A stretch of 64,000 bases of DNA, taken from the NCBI GenBank assembly GCA_021323855.1, contig JAJPKE010000045.1, positions 558,001 to 622,000 on the forward strand. Direction: 5' to 3'. The notes under the pieces were generated by a model. The model saw nothing but the letters and a program-made list of their open reading frames with translations. It was not told the origin of the DNA and ran no database searches. The position numbers and the translations under genes were made by a program. This DNA is from Chloroflexota bacterium (GTDB lineage Bacteria; Chloroflexota; Ktedonobacteria; Ktedonobacterales; JADMIN01). This document shows positions 9,766-19,605 of the stretch, one piece after another. Numbering within the stretch: the first letter of the stretch is position 1; every line of letters begins with the position of its first letter.

Positions 9766-11499
9766 ATGAGATATGGTGGACCAACTGGGCCAATTAGTAG
9801 CGGAAGACCTAACTTCTCCTTTGCGAAGGGGAGCAATCCTCCTAATCTGGCGGACTATTCAGACGAACCCAAGTACGACCTGGCGACCGTCGTACAGATC
9901 GTTCGTGTGCGACCAATGATCCTCTGGGGATGGGAGCAGCAGCTTGGCATCCCCTCGCCCACCCATGTGCCAGATGACCCCGCCAGCAACGGACGCCGCT
10001 ATTCAGAGCGCGACATTGCTGCTTCAATCTGGCTGCGCGAGCAAATCCTCAACGGTATCTCGCCAAATGAAGCCGCCGCCAGACTGCTTGGGCCACGCGG
10101 CACAGGGCGAGTGAATACAGGATCGCTGGCCGGTTCCGGCGCGCTTTCGGGGCCGCTCGATGATGCGCAACGCAATCGCGCGGCGATTTCACCACTGAGC
10201 GAAACGGGCCCGGCACCACGCACGGCCAAGCCGACGGTCCGCTTGAGCGATCTGGAACAAGCGCCGAATTCCGGCCCATTGCCGCCTGCGCCACCTGCGC
10301 CGCCAGAGCGAGCGCCGCAGATGTCCGGTCCGCTGGTGGATGCCACGCAACGGGCCATGCCCTCCGGTCAGCTTGGCTCCAGCTATCCAGGAGCGCCAGG
10401 AGCGCCCACTACCCGCACCTCTGGCAAACTGCCGGACATCTATGCTGCGCCGGCCTCCGGCCCGTTGCCGGGGTCAGGCACGCTCGCACCAGATGCAGCA
10501 GGCACAATGGGACAGGCGCCCTATCACTATGGTAATCAGTACGGCACCGGCGGACTCGGCAATCAGAATCCGAAGACCACCGGACCAATTGGCTGGCAGA
10601 CCGGTGAGGCGGTGAATCCACCGGCAGAGGCTAGCGGACCGCACTGGTATCAGCCGCCGGATACCTCGTTGCCACCACTGGCCCAGCCACAGGGGCAGCA
10701 TCCCAGCGGCGCGTATGGGCAATTGAACCCGGTGAATACCGGGCAGACGCGCCAGACGGGTCCATTCGGCCAATTACCCGAGACAAGCGCGCCCGGCGTC
10801 CCCTGGTCTGGCCCCGGCGCGCCACAGGCCCGTGGCCGCGAGTTGCGCCTGCTCCTGCCGCAATTCATTCGCGCCTTTAATGCTTTCGATACGATAGGCG
10901 CCAACCGCATCATCAACGAGGCATTGAACTCTCGTTCCGTTGAGATGATCTGTCTCGGCCTCTTGTTGCCCGCACTCACCCGCATCAGCGATCTGACGGC
11001 GCGGCACGAGGCCTCCACGCCGGAGGAACGCTATGCGCTGAACTATGCGCGCTCGTTCCTCTTCTCAGTGTTTTATCGCACGGTGGAGCGTCCCGATGGT
11101 CCGCTGGTGTTCGTATGCTGTGGCCCGAAAGAGATGAGCGAAATCAGCGCGCTGACGCTGGCGGTCTTCTGGCGGCGCGCGGGGCTACGTGTGGCCTATT
11201 TCGGCGCTGATATGGACGCTGGCAGCCTGATCGAGGAGGTGCGTAAGCGCCGTCCGGCGCTCGTCTCGCTCTCGGTGTCGGCCACGCAGCGTATCAGGTC
11301 GCTGGCGCGACTGGTGAAGGCGCTGAACCAGCTCGATGCGCCGCGTCCGTATGTAGGCTTCAGCGGTCCGATCTTCGTGCGCAATCCGGAGCTTCAGCAC
11401 AAGGTAAACGGTATCTATCTGGGCGACGACGCCTCCGCCGCCACCTGGCATGTGACGAATCTACTCGGCACCGACCGGGGCGTCGCGGTGGGCAGTTAG
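9766..11499 (+). CDS. MerR-like HTH regulator with C-terminal B12-binding-like fold and long Pro/Gly/Ser linker
   Basis: ORF 9712-11499; N-term VRPMILWGWEQQLGIPSP...RRYSERDIAASIWLREQI; C-term GLRVAYFGADMDAGSLIEEVRKRRPALVSLSVSATQ. Confidence 0.82.
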   Translation: MRYGGPTGPISSGRPNFSFAKGSNPPNLADYSDEPKYDLATVVQIVRVRPMILWGWEQQLGIPSPTHVPDDPASNGRRYSERDIAASIWLREQILNGISPNEAAARLLGPRGTGRVNTGSLAGSGALSGPLDDAQRNRAAISPLSETGPAPRTAKPTVRLSDLEQAPNSGPLPPAPPAPPERAPQMSGPLVDATQRAMPSGQLGSSYPGAPGAPTTRTSGKLPDIYAAPASGPLPGSGTLAPDAAGTMGQAPYHYGNQYGTGGLGNQNPKTTGPIGWQTGEAVNPPAEASGPHWYQPPDTSLPPLAQPQGQHPSGAYGQLNPVNTGQTRQTGPFGQLPETSAPGVPWSGPGAPQARGRELRLLLPQFIRAFNAFDTIGANRIINEALNSRSVEMICLGLLLPALTRISDLTARHEASTPEERYALNYARSFLFSVFYRTVERPDGPLVFVCCGPKEMSEISALTLAVFWRRAGLRVAYFGADMDAGSLIEEVRKRRPALVSLSVSATQRIRSLARLVKALNQLDAPRPYVGFSGPIFVRNPELQHKVNGIYLGDDASAATWHVTNLLGTDRGVAVGS

Positions 11500-11543
11500 C
11501 CCCCCACCCCTAACCCCTCCCCCGTGCGCGGGAGAGGGGAACC
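11500..11543 (+). repeat. Dispersed C/G-rich palindromic element, copy 1
   Basis: ccccccacccctaacccctcccccgtgcgcgggagaggggaacc. Confidence 0.55.
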
Positions 11544-11578
11544 AGAGACCATGTGGCTAACGAGGCGACACACGCAGA

Positions 11579-11604
11579 GAGCCAGCGAATTCATTCGCTG
11601 GCTC
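11579..11604. terminator. Bidirectional hairpin between convergent genes
   Basis: GAGCCAGCGAA-ttca-TTCGCTGGCTC, perfect 11-bp stem, then GTTTCG. Confidence 0.7.
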
Positions 11605-11615
11605 GTTTCGCCGCA

Positions 11616-12599
11616 TTATAGGATGCGGCGGTAGGCATGGAGACGGTTGACGACGCGGAAGCCAGCCGACTCGTAGAGCGATTTGGCAGTGGTGGCGGCG
11701 AACTTGGGCGGGTGGTCTTGCGCGCCGGTGTTGACGGTCGCCAGCGTTGCGCCGAGCGCCTGTAAGCGGCGCATCCCTTCGCGTAGCACGGCACTGCTGA
11801 GGCCGCGCTGGCGATAGTCTGGATGCGTGCCGACCGGCTCGAACTCGCCAGTGTGGTTGACCTCGTCGTACCAGCAGATGCAATACGACGCGAAGACGCC
11901 ATCCGGCCCGACGGCCACCAGATCGAGATCGGGGCGGTAAAAGGGCGCTTCCTGCCGCAGACGGCGATACGACTCAACGGTGACGCGGGAAGGATGCCAG
12001 ACCACGCGGTGCAACTCCACGCGCTGCGCGAATTCCTCTTCACCCGCGACTGGGCGCACGGTCCAGCCATCTGGCAGCGCAGGCGGGGCCAGCGGCGCGG
12101 TGAGTGGCTGATCGAAGAGATACTCTGTGAATCCCCCATCGCGATAGCCACGCCGGGTGAGCGCCTGCGTATAGAGCGTGTCGTCTTCCAGCGCATAGAC
12201 CGTGAAGGTTGTGTCTGTCGCATTTGCTGGCGTCTCAGTGGTCGCCGTTGCTGCTGTTTCGCGCAGATGATGAGTAAATTGGTCTTCGCCCCAGGCCAGG
12301 ATGCTTTCCAGCAGCGCCTCACCACGTCCGTCCTGCCGTGCGCTGGGATGCAACTGCACAATCATTTCTTGTGGCGTGTCGCACCAGGTAAAGGCAAGCA
12401 ACACGCCTGCGTCATCTTCCCACAGAGAGATATGCTGGCGTGGATCGAAACCCGGCGCATGTGTCTGCCAGGAGACATCGCCAATCTGATAGTAGGCGTG
12501 TTTCGTTCCCTCGGTTGCGCCCGCGCGGGCGAGCGCAAGCATCGCATGGAGATCTTCCTCGTCACGATATGGGCGCGCCTGTGCAAGAGTTGGTGGCAT
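11616..12599 (-). CDS. GNAT family acetyltransferase (likely tandem GNAT fold)
   Basis: 327 aa; GEFEPVGTHPDYRQRGLSSAVLREGMRRLQALGA acetyl-CoA-binding motif near C-terminus. Confidence 0.85.
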   Translation of the reverse strand: MPPTLAQARPYRDEEDLHAMLALARAGATEGTKHAYYQIGDVSWQTHAPGFDPRQHISLWEDDAGVLLAFTWCDTPQEMIVQLHPSARQDGRGEALLESILAWGEDQFTHHLRETAATATTETPANATDTTFTVYALEDDTLYTQALTRRGYRDGGFTEYLFDQPLTAPLAPPALPDGWTVRPVAGEEEFAQRVELHRVVWHPSRVTVESYRRLRQEAPFYRPDLDLVAVGPDGVFASYCICWYDEVNHTGEFEPVGTHPDYRQRGLSSAVLREGMRRLQALGATLATVNTGAQDHPPKFAATTAKSLYESAGFRVVNRLHAYRRIL

Positions 12600-12720
12600 T
12601 GATGGTTCCTCGTGCTATCCCTAAGTTTCGCGTTGATAGTTGGTAGGACAAACAAGAATGTCTGCCCTACCATATTGATGAGACTCCTTCAGTATCAGAT
12701 GAGCAGCACGCGCGTGGCTA

Positions 12721-15285
12721 TCAGTTTTCTGGCCCTTTTTCGCGCTCCGGCGATTCTGGCGTTTCCTGTGGCGCAGTGTGTTCGCTGGCGGCGTTCTGTT
12801 GGCTCTGCTGATTGCTGGCCGCCTCCTGTGCGGCCAGTTCCTCTCTGCTCACCAGCGAGGTTCCCGTCCAGACGTAGTTCGAGACATCAATGCCGCCGGA
12901 TGGCTGCGCATCCTCTCCTCCGGTCTGGTTCGTCTCATCGGCAACTGGCTGCTGAGACGCAGGCGGCGTCGCTGGCTTCGCTGTCCGCTCCGGACGCGCG
13001 CCGTTCGCCTGGACTGGTTCGGCGCCACCAGTCCCGCTGAAGGTATTGCGCAACTGGCCGGCTTCCGCCTGGGTCTTTCCATTGCCGTTGCCGCTGTCGC
13101 TGGTATCTGCGCGTGCGCCCGCCGTTGATGCTGGCGGCGTTGGATTGGTGGCAGCGGTGACGGTGGCGGGGCCGTTCGCGGTTGCTGCTCCGCCGTTCCC
13201 TGTCCTATTGGTCGCCAATCCCTCGACGTAATGTTTGACATAATGAGCGATACGCACGCCATCCACCTGCTGAAAGCGAACATACTGGGGTGCCACGCGC
13301 TTCGAGATGGCTTTGGCGGTATCGGCGTCCGCGATGATTTCCGCCGGGCGCACGATGCGCCAGGCATCCAGCACGGCGTTCGGCCCACCGGTGCGATAGA
13401 CGAATTGCGCGGGCACTTTTTCGCGCCCCGCCGCCACAGCAGCCTGTGACAGGGTTGCCTGCGCCTGCTGGTCGAAGAGATAGGGGTCGTTGAACTCTAA
13501 CCGCTTGACATCACGGGCGATGGGCTGGCCGAGATAGAGATAGACCAGCGTGCGGCCATCGGCGGACTCTGTGGCCGCCTGGATGACCTGCTCGTTGTGT
13601 TCGGACGTGGCCGTTAGCACGACGAGCAGCGAGCGCGGCAGTTGCCGCAACGCCGACATGACGAAGACCGGCGTGCGCCCGGCGCGTTGCTGGTAGCGAT
13701 AATGGATGACGGCGATACCGACGCCCAGAACGGTCAAGCCGCCGCCGAACGCCGTCGCCAGTGGCTTGGATTTGAGATTGGTGAGCCAGGCGAGGCCAAC
13801 CAGCGCGGTCGTCAGGAAGCCGAGATAATATTTGATATCCGGCCACCACGCTTTGAGCCGCACCGTCACCGGCTGCGCCGTCTGCGCGACGCCCTGTCCC
13901 GCCGACGACACCACCTGATCTACTCGTCGCAGTCGTTCTATTGCCTGCGGGCTGAGCCGTGCCCGCAGCAGCGACGTGATCTGCCCACGGAAGCCGCCAT
14001 CCGCATAATCGTCTACCTCATCTTCATCCAGATGCCGGCCAGCGATTTCTTCGCCATGCCGCTCACGCCAGCGAATGACATCCAGCGCGATACAGGTCAG
14101 CGAGAAGGCGCCCAAGAGGCCGAAAGCGTACATATCGCCGAGAATGTTCACGTCGCCATGTACGGCTATCAACACCAACAGAGGAATGCCCGTAGCCAGC
14201 GCAATCGAGACGTGTGGTGTGCCGCGCAAACGGTTATGCTTCTCAACGATCTTGGGGAAGAATTGCATACGCGACAGCGCCAGAAAGACATGATATGCGC
14301 CAATGATAGCCGTGTTGCTTGCGAAGACCAGCAGAATCGAGGCGGTAACTGAGGTCAGGATGCCGATGATTGTGCCGCCGTAGGCTTGCCCCAAAATTGA
14401 GATAAGCCGCGTGGAATCGGGAGTTCCGGCTTGATGGAAAGACGAGGCTGCTGTTGCGTGCAGCACGACCGGATCATAGAGCAGCGTCGTGGAGAAAACT
14501 GTGAGCAGTGGGCTGGTGACGCCAACGGTGATGACGACGAAGGCCAGCGCCCAGGTGACTGTTTTGTGGCGCGGCGTCTTCATCACCGGCGAAAGCTGCG
14601 AGATGCTTTCCAGGCCGGAGAACGCCAGGAATGCGCCGGCGAAGCCCGTCAGGACAATGGGCACCGTCAGATGACGCCCGGAGAACATCTCCTGAAAGAC
14701 CAGGCCAATGATGTGCGGCGGCACACGCAGCACGACCACCAGCAGAATCAGCAGGTCGCTGACGAAAGCCGCGACGGCGATGGTGGCGCTGAAGATGGCG
14801 CTCTCTTTGATGCCATACCAGTTCAGCACGCCCAACAGGATCACGACGATAATGGTAATGAGGAGAACGTATGGCGCGATGGCAGGAATCACCGTCTTCA
14901 GGTAATCTAAGCCGGAGAGCGAACTGATCGCCGAGGTGAGGAAGTAATCTACCAGAATGAACATGCCGCCCACCGCGCCAGCCCAGGGATTCAGCCCACG
15001 CGCGGCCACCGTCACGACGCCGCCGCCTTCGGGGAAGCGCACGCTGACCTCAGCGTATTTGAGCGTCAACAGCAGGAAGACCACCAACGTCAAGATGACG
15101 AAGAGGCCGGCCAGCTTACCGACCTGTGATTGGAGGATGCCAGGAGTATAGTAGACCGATGTTCCAATATCGGCAAAGACGACCGCCCAACAGAGAAACG
15201 CGCCTAAGCGGTTGCTCCCATGCTCACCGTGAGACTGTGACGGCGCTGGCTTCTTTGCCAGCGTCGTTCCGGTATTACTAACCAC
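12721..15285 (-). CDS. APC-superfamily amino-acid/polyamine permease with long disordered C-terminal tail
   Basis: 854 aa; about 12 hydrophobic segments (VVFADIGTSVYYTPGIL, FPEGGGVVTVAARGLNPWAG); C-terminal Ala/Pro/Thr/Gly-rich tail. Confidence 0.85.
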   Translation of the reverse strand: MVSNTGTTLAKKPAPSQSHGEHGSNRLGAFLCWAVVFADIGTSVYYTPGILQSQVGKLAGLFVILTLVVFLLLTLKYAEVSVRFPEGGGVVTVAARGLNPWAGAVGGMFILVDYFLTSAISSLSGLDYLKTVIPAIAPYVLLITIIVVILLGVLNWYGIKESAIFSATIAVAAFVSDLLILLVVVLRVPPHIIGLVFQEMFSGRHLTVPIVLTGFAGAFLAFSGLESISQLSPVMKTPRHKTVTWALAFVVITVGVTSPLLTVFSTTLLYDPVVLHATAASSFHQAGTPDSTRLISILGQAYGGTIIGILTSVTASILLVFASNTAIIGAYHVFLALSRMQFFPKIVEKHNRLRGTPHVSIALATGIPLLVLIAVHGDVNILGDMYAFGLLGAFSLTCIALDVIRWRERHGEEIAGRHLDEDEVDDYADGGFRGQITSLLRARLSPQAIERLRRVDQVVSSAGQGVAQTAQPVTVRLKAWWPDIKYYLGFLTTALVGLAWLTNLKSKPLATAFGGGLTVLGVGIAVIHYRYQQRAGRTPVFVMSALRQLPRSLLVVLTATSEHNEQVIQAATESADGRTLVYLYLGQPIARDVKRLEFNDPYLFDQQAQATLSQAAVAAGREKVPAQFVYRTGGPNAVLDAWRIVRPAEIIADADTAKAISKRVAPQYVRFQQVDGVRIAHYVKHYVEGLATNRTGNGGAATANGPATVTAATNPTPPASTAGARADTSDSGNGNGKTQAEAGQLRNTFSGTGGAEPVQANGARPERTAKPATPPASQQPVADETNQTGGEDAQPSGGIDVSNYVWTGTSLVSREELAAQEAASNQQSQQNAASEHTAPQETPESPEREKGPEN

Positions 15286-15505
15286 GACGCTCTATCCTAA
15301 GAATGTTGCCGTACATACATCGCCCAAAAGCAGCATGTCGTGCTGCGAGGCACCACTTGCCGCGAACTAGAGCATAATTCAGACCGATACCATCGCGCAA
15401 CCATTTTCTTGTGATATCCTGTACTATGCCACGAAATGCCAGGAATCGCCGCGAAAGTGCCCAGGTGTTCGCGGCGATTCAGCGAGGCGGTGGTATCCAT
15501 CCTCC

Positions 15506-16843
15506 CTATGACTTATCCTGAGAGAGACGTAACAATAGGCCGATGATGATGTAGTTGGCGATGAGCGAGCTACCACCATAGGCGACGAACGGCAACGGGA
15601 TGCCGGTGAGCGGCATGATCTTCAGGTTGCCGGCGAGAATGACGATGGTCTGGATGGCGAATACCGCCGTCAGGCCGACCGCCATCAATTGATTGAAGCT
15701 GGCGCGCGGGCGGGTGGCGATGTGCATGCCGCGATAGACCAGCAGCATGAAAAGGCCAATCAGCGCCAGCACACCAGCGAAGCCAAACTCCTCGCCAAAC
15801 GACGCCGCAATGTAGTCGGTATGGGAAAAGGGTACGATCCAGCTCTTACCCAGCCCCAGGCCAGCGCCGAAGACACCGCCATTGCCGAAGGCGATCAGCC
15901 CTTGCACGATCTGAAAGCCGGCGTTGTAGGCAATTCTAGCTGGCGGCGTGGTATCGAAGGCATTACCAACAATGGCGATACGCTGCTGTGCATAGGGGAA
16001 AATCCGGTAGATGACCAGCGCACCCAAAGCGAACGCTACCACCGAGCCAATGATATAGGATGGGCGGTTGCTCGCCACATAGAGCATCGAGAGGAACAAG
16101 CCGAAGACCAGGATTGCCAGGCCCAGTTCTTTGACGCCGAGGAAGATCAACAGCGCCAGGCCAAGCATGGCAATCAATGGGCCGAGATGTTTGAGCGGCG
16201 GCAGCTTGAGTGGACCAACGCGCAGGTTGGAGATGGCCAGCATTTCGCGGTTTTCGCTGAGGTAGCCTGCGAAGAAGATGACGAGACAGATTTTCAGGAT
16301 TTCCGATGGCTGGAACGAGAGGCCACCGGAGCCGATGTTCAGCACGTCACGGCTCGGCGCATTGGTGCTAAGACTATGGCTGTGCAGTAAGGTAATTCCC
16401 ACCAGCACGATACCGACAGCAGCCCACGTATACTTGTAGTTGCGAAGCCAACGGAGATCGCGTGTGGCCCAGACGGTTAGCACACAGACAGCGAGACCAG
16501 CAATCGCAAATGCCAATTGTTTGAGGCCAAGTGTCGGTACTCCGATATCTGGTCCGAGTCTGAGTGACATCAGCACGCCAATGCTGGTGAGCATACCGGC
16601 AATCGGCAGCAGCGTCTGGTCGGCATCTGGAGCGATGATGACGAGGAGCAGATGCGCGCCGAAGAGCGCCGCAATCAGGCCAAATATCGGCGTGAAGGCA
16701 TCCAGCGGCGGCAAATTATGCGACGTGACCGGCACGCTCAAGTTGTGGACGATCAGTAGCTCGAAATAGCCCACCAGCAGAAAGACCGAAGGCAACAGCA
16801 GCAACCATAGCTCGGTCCAGCGATAGCGTTGCCGATTGAACAT
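15506..16843 (-). CDS. FtsW/RodA/SpoVE family SEDS protein
   Basis: FGAGLGLGKSWIVPFSHTDYIAASFGEEFGFAG and GIPLPFVAYGGSSLIANYIIIG motifs. Confidence 0.93.
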   Translation of the reverse strand: MFNRQRYRWTELWLLLLPSVFLLVGYFELLIVHNLSVPVTSHNLPPLDAFTPIFGLIAALFGAHLLLVIIAPDADQTLLPIAGMLTSIGVLMSLRLGPDIGVPTLGLKQLAFAIAGLAVCVLTVWATRDLRWLRNYKYTWAAVGIVLVGITLLHSHSLSTNAPSRDVLNIGSGGLSFQPSEILKICLVIFFAGYLSENREMLAISNLRVGPLKLPPLKHLGPLIAMLGLALLIFLGVKELGLAILVFGLFLSMLYVASNRPSYIIGSVVAFALGALVIYRIFPYAQQRIAIVGNAFDTTPPARIAYNAGFQIVQGLIAFGNGGVFGAGLGLGKSWIVPFSHTDYIAASFGEEFGFAGVLALIGLFMLLVYRGMHIATRPRASFNQLMAVGLTAVFAIQTIVILAGNLKIMPLTGIPLPFVAYGGSSLIANYIIIGLLLRLSQDKS

Positions 16844-16863
16844 CGTATGGTTCTCCCTTGCGC

Positions 16864-17319
16864 TCAGGCGGCGGCAAACTCAAAGCGCACGTCGCCCACC
16901 TGTAGCAGCGCGCCGGGCGCAACGGCCACCGGCTGCGCAATCGTTTGCCCGTTCACCAGCGTGCCGTTGCGGCTGCCCATGTCTTCTACCCAGAGCGATT
17001 TGTCTTTGTAGAGGATGCGCGTATGCTCGGTAGAGACGAAGGTGCTATCGAGGACGATGCTGTTCGTCGGCGCGCGCCCGATGGTGGTGATTGGCTCCAA
17101 CGCGAACTCCTGGCCCGGCTTATAGGGCGTGGAGCCGCTGTCAATCAGAATCAGGCGGCCAACCACCTGACGGGCGCGGGTGGTGGCGACGCCCGCCGCC
17201 ACCGGCTTTTCCGCTCGCTTCAGATCGCGCCGGGAAACCAGAACAATCTGTAAGATGACCAGGTAGAGAATTGCGACCAGGCCGATCCGAAGGTAGAGCA
17301 ATAGCTGATAATTATCCAC
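16864..17319 (-). CDS. FHA domain protein, FhaB-like
   Basis: N-terminal TM, FHA: TIGRAPTNSIVLDSTFVSTEHTRILYKDKSLWVEDMGSRNGTLVNG. Confidence 0.9.
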   Translation of the reverse strand: MDNYQLLLYLRIGLVAILYLVILQIVLVSRRDLKRAEKPVAAGVATTRARQVVGRLILIDSGSTPYKPGQEFALEPITTIGRAPTNSIVLDSTFVSTEHTRILYKDKSLWVEDMGSRNGTLVNGQTIAQPVAVAPGALLQVGDVRFEFAAA

Positions 17320-17326
17320 GCCGCGA

Positions 17327-18106
17327 TCACCTCCGCTGGAAGATAAACTCGTGGCTGCCCACTGTGACGAGATCGTTGTTTTTGAGCGGCACCGGATTGT
17401 GCGTCATCACGCCGTTGACGCCGATGCCGTTCGTGCTATGCAGGTCATAGATGATGAATTGGCCGTTCTCATAGCGAATCACCGCATGCTGGCGTGAGAC
17501 CTTCTTGTCGTTGACGACAACATCATTGGTCAGGTGCCGCCCGATATGCAGCACCGGACCCGGAAACGGCACCGGATTCCCCTTGACCGGACGATAAAGC
17601 GTCAGCCAGGCGGGAGGCATCGGCGCCGCCATTGCGCCGTTCTTCTGCGCCAGCGCCGCCGCCTGTTGCGGCGACATCGAAACCGTTTCATCCACGCCAT
17701 CTATCGGCGCAGCAGCGGGATTCGCCTGCGCCAGACGTGGGTCCACTGTCTCACATTCGATGCGCGCCTGCCCGGTGACGATGCCCTCGGCTTCGATGAA
17801 GCGAATCACGGGCCTGGAGGTCAGCGTGTAGCCACGGTCGCGCGCCACATCAATCAATACCTGCGCCAGTTGTTGCTGAAGGGACTGCGCGTAGGCGTTG
17901 AAGCGCACGTAGTCGTTCTTGTTCAGGTAGACATGATACAGATTCGGCGCCAGTTTTTTATCATGGCCAATCTGAAGATGGCTCTCCATTACACGTATCA
18001 GCTTGTTGGAGAGTTCAACTGGTTCCAGGCGCGTGCGGAACAGCCGGTTGAAGGGGCCTTCCACCGCACCCTGCATCGCATTTTCGAGTTTACTGAACAC
18101 GCCCAT
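17327..18106 (-). CDS. DUF3662 + FHA domain protein, FhaA-like
   Basis: N-term MGVFSKLENAMQGAVEGPFNRLFRTRLEPVELSNKLIRVME (DUF3662-like); C-term FHA HIGRHLTNDVVVNDKKVSRQHAVIRY...LHSTNGIGVNG. Confidence 0.92.
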   Translation of the reverse strand: MGVFSKLENAMQGAVEGPFNRLFRTRLEPVELSNKLIRVMESHLQIGHDKKLAPNLYHVYLNKNDYVRFNAYAQSLQQQLAQVLIDVARDRGYTLTSRPVIRFIEAEGIVTGQARIECETVDPRLAQANPAAAPIDGVDETVSMSPQQAAALAQKNGAMAAPMPPAWLTLYRPVKGNPVPFPGPVLHIGRHLTNDVVVNDKKVSRQHAVIRYENGQFIIYDLHSTNGIGVNGVMTHNPVPLKNNDLVTVGSHEFIFQRR

Positions 18107-18288
18107 GTTCTTGCCCTACCGCTTTCTTGTGCCTGTTTGCCTCCGTGCCAATTGCCGGACTGTTCTGCACGCTGCATATGTCTGCACACGCTTATCTCTT
18201 ATCTATGACACTACCGCTTTGCGTTACTCTCTCTTGTTATACGTTCGCGCTCGATGGGTCGCTCTCATCATCCGCAGGATGGCAATTG

Positions 18289-19242
18289 CTAGCCTATCGC
18301 CAGCAAACTGCGTGCCTGTTCCACATCGGCGCTGATCTGCGCCTTCAGCGCCTCTATGCCGTTGAAGCGTTGCTCGTCGCGCAGCCGCGCCACGAACTCC
18401 ACCGCCAGAGGCAACCCATAGAGGTCCATACTCCCATCGAGCACGTGAACCTCCACCATCAGGCGTGGCTCCCCGCCGAAGGTCGGGCGAACGCCGATGT
18501 TGCAGACACCCGCATGACCAGCCTTCGTTTCGCCAGGAAGCCGCACGCGGACGGCGTAGACACCATTGGCTGGCAGCGTCTTCACGGCAGGAAGCCGCAG
18601 ATTTGCCGTAGGAAAGCCGATCAGGCGGCCACGTTGATCGCCGGTCACTACTTCCCCTATCAGAGTATACGCTCTGCCCAGGAGCCGTGTCGCATCGGTG
18701 AGCGTTCCGGCGCGGAGCAGCCCACGGATGCGGGTGCTGCTGACGCGCTCGTCGCCATCGCGCACCTCGTAGCTCTCCACGCTAAAGCCGCGTGCCTCGC
18801 CCAACCCGCGCAGATACTCGACGGTGCCCAATCGCTTGTGTCCGAGCGCGAAATCCGTGCCCTCCACCAACGCAATCGGTTGGCAGACGCTCGCCAGCAG
18901 GTCGAGAAACGCTTCCGGACTCAGGCTCGCCGTCTCCGTATCGAACGGGACCACCAGGGCGGCATCGAGCTGCCCCAGGCTGGCGAACAGCGCCAGTTTT
19001 TCATCGAGTGTCGAGAGCAGTTGCACCGTCGTATCAGGCCGCACGACCGATAGCGGCGACGGCCAGAATGTCACGGCGACCGCCTGTGCCCCACGCGCAT
19101 GCGCCAGTTCGGCGGCACGGGCGATCAACCGCTGATGGCCGAGATGAACGCCGTCAAAGAACCCGATGGTCAACACAGCGGGACCGAGCGGCTGGATAGT
19201 TCCCTTGAACGCTTGTAGATATTCGACGCGCATAATCCTCAT
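18289..19242 (-). CDS. ribF: Bifunctional riboflavin kinase/FAD synthetase
   Basis: VLTIGFFDGVHLGHQRLI, SSTRIRGLLRAG, GFPTANLRLP; start 19242 preceded by GGAG (ORF extends to 19317). Confidence 0.92.
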   Translation of the reverse strand: MRIMRVEYLQAFKGTIQPLGPAVLTIGFFDGVHLGHQRLIARAAELAHARGAQAVAVTFWPSPLSVVRPDTTVQLLSTLDEKLALFASLGQLDAALVVPFDTETASLSPEAFLDLLASVCQPIALVEGTDFALGHKRLGTVEYLRGLGEARGFSVESYEVRDGDERVSSTRIRGLLRAGTLTDATRLLGRAYTLIGEVVTGDQRGRLIGFPTANLRLPAVKTLPANGVYAVRVRLPGETKAGHAGVCNIGVRPTFGGEPRLMVEVHVLDGSMDLYGLPLAVEFVARLRDEQRFNGIEALKAQISADVEQARSLLAIG

Positions 19243-19310
19243 TTTCTCCGTCTCGCCCGCTATCGTATCACGGCTGAGGCGCCGTCGCAACGAATGCGGA
19301 CAGGCGGTGA

Positions 19311-19354
19311 ACCTCACCCCCTGGCCCCCTCTCCCGCGAGGAGAGGGGGAACCA
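19311..19354 (+). repeat. Dispersed C/G-rich palindromic element, copy 2
   Basis: acctcaccccctggccccctctcccgcgaggagagggggaacca. Confidence 0.55.
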
Positions 19355-19534
19355 GCGTCGAACCCTCGCCCTCTGACCCCGTTCCTGCCGAGAGCGGGAG
19401 AACGACGGCGGAGTGATTATAGTGCGCGAACTATCTCTTGCGTTCACTCTAATAGAACGACATGGAAGCCGCGCCTGCGTGTGATTCGCCTCACATTTCC
19501 TGGTATGTCTGCATATTTCCGCACAGATTCAGAT

Positions 19535-19577
19535 AAAAATGAGGGATGGCAAGACACCGTATATGTCTCGCCATCCC
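19535..19577 (-). terminator. Rho-independent terminator of the opuC-type operon
   Basis: Minus strand GGGATGGCGAGAC-atatacggt-GTCTTGCCATCCC followed by TCATTTTTATC, just downstream of the stop at 19606. Confidence 0.75.
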
Positions 19578-19605
19578 CACATGGTTGCCGGGCAACCGAA
19601 TCGGT

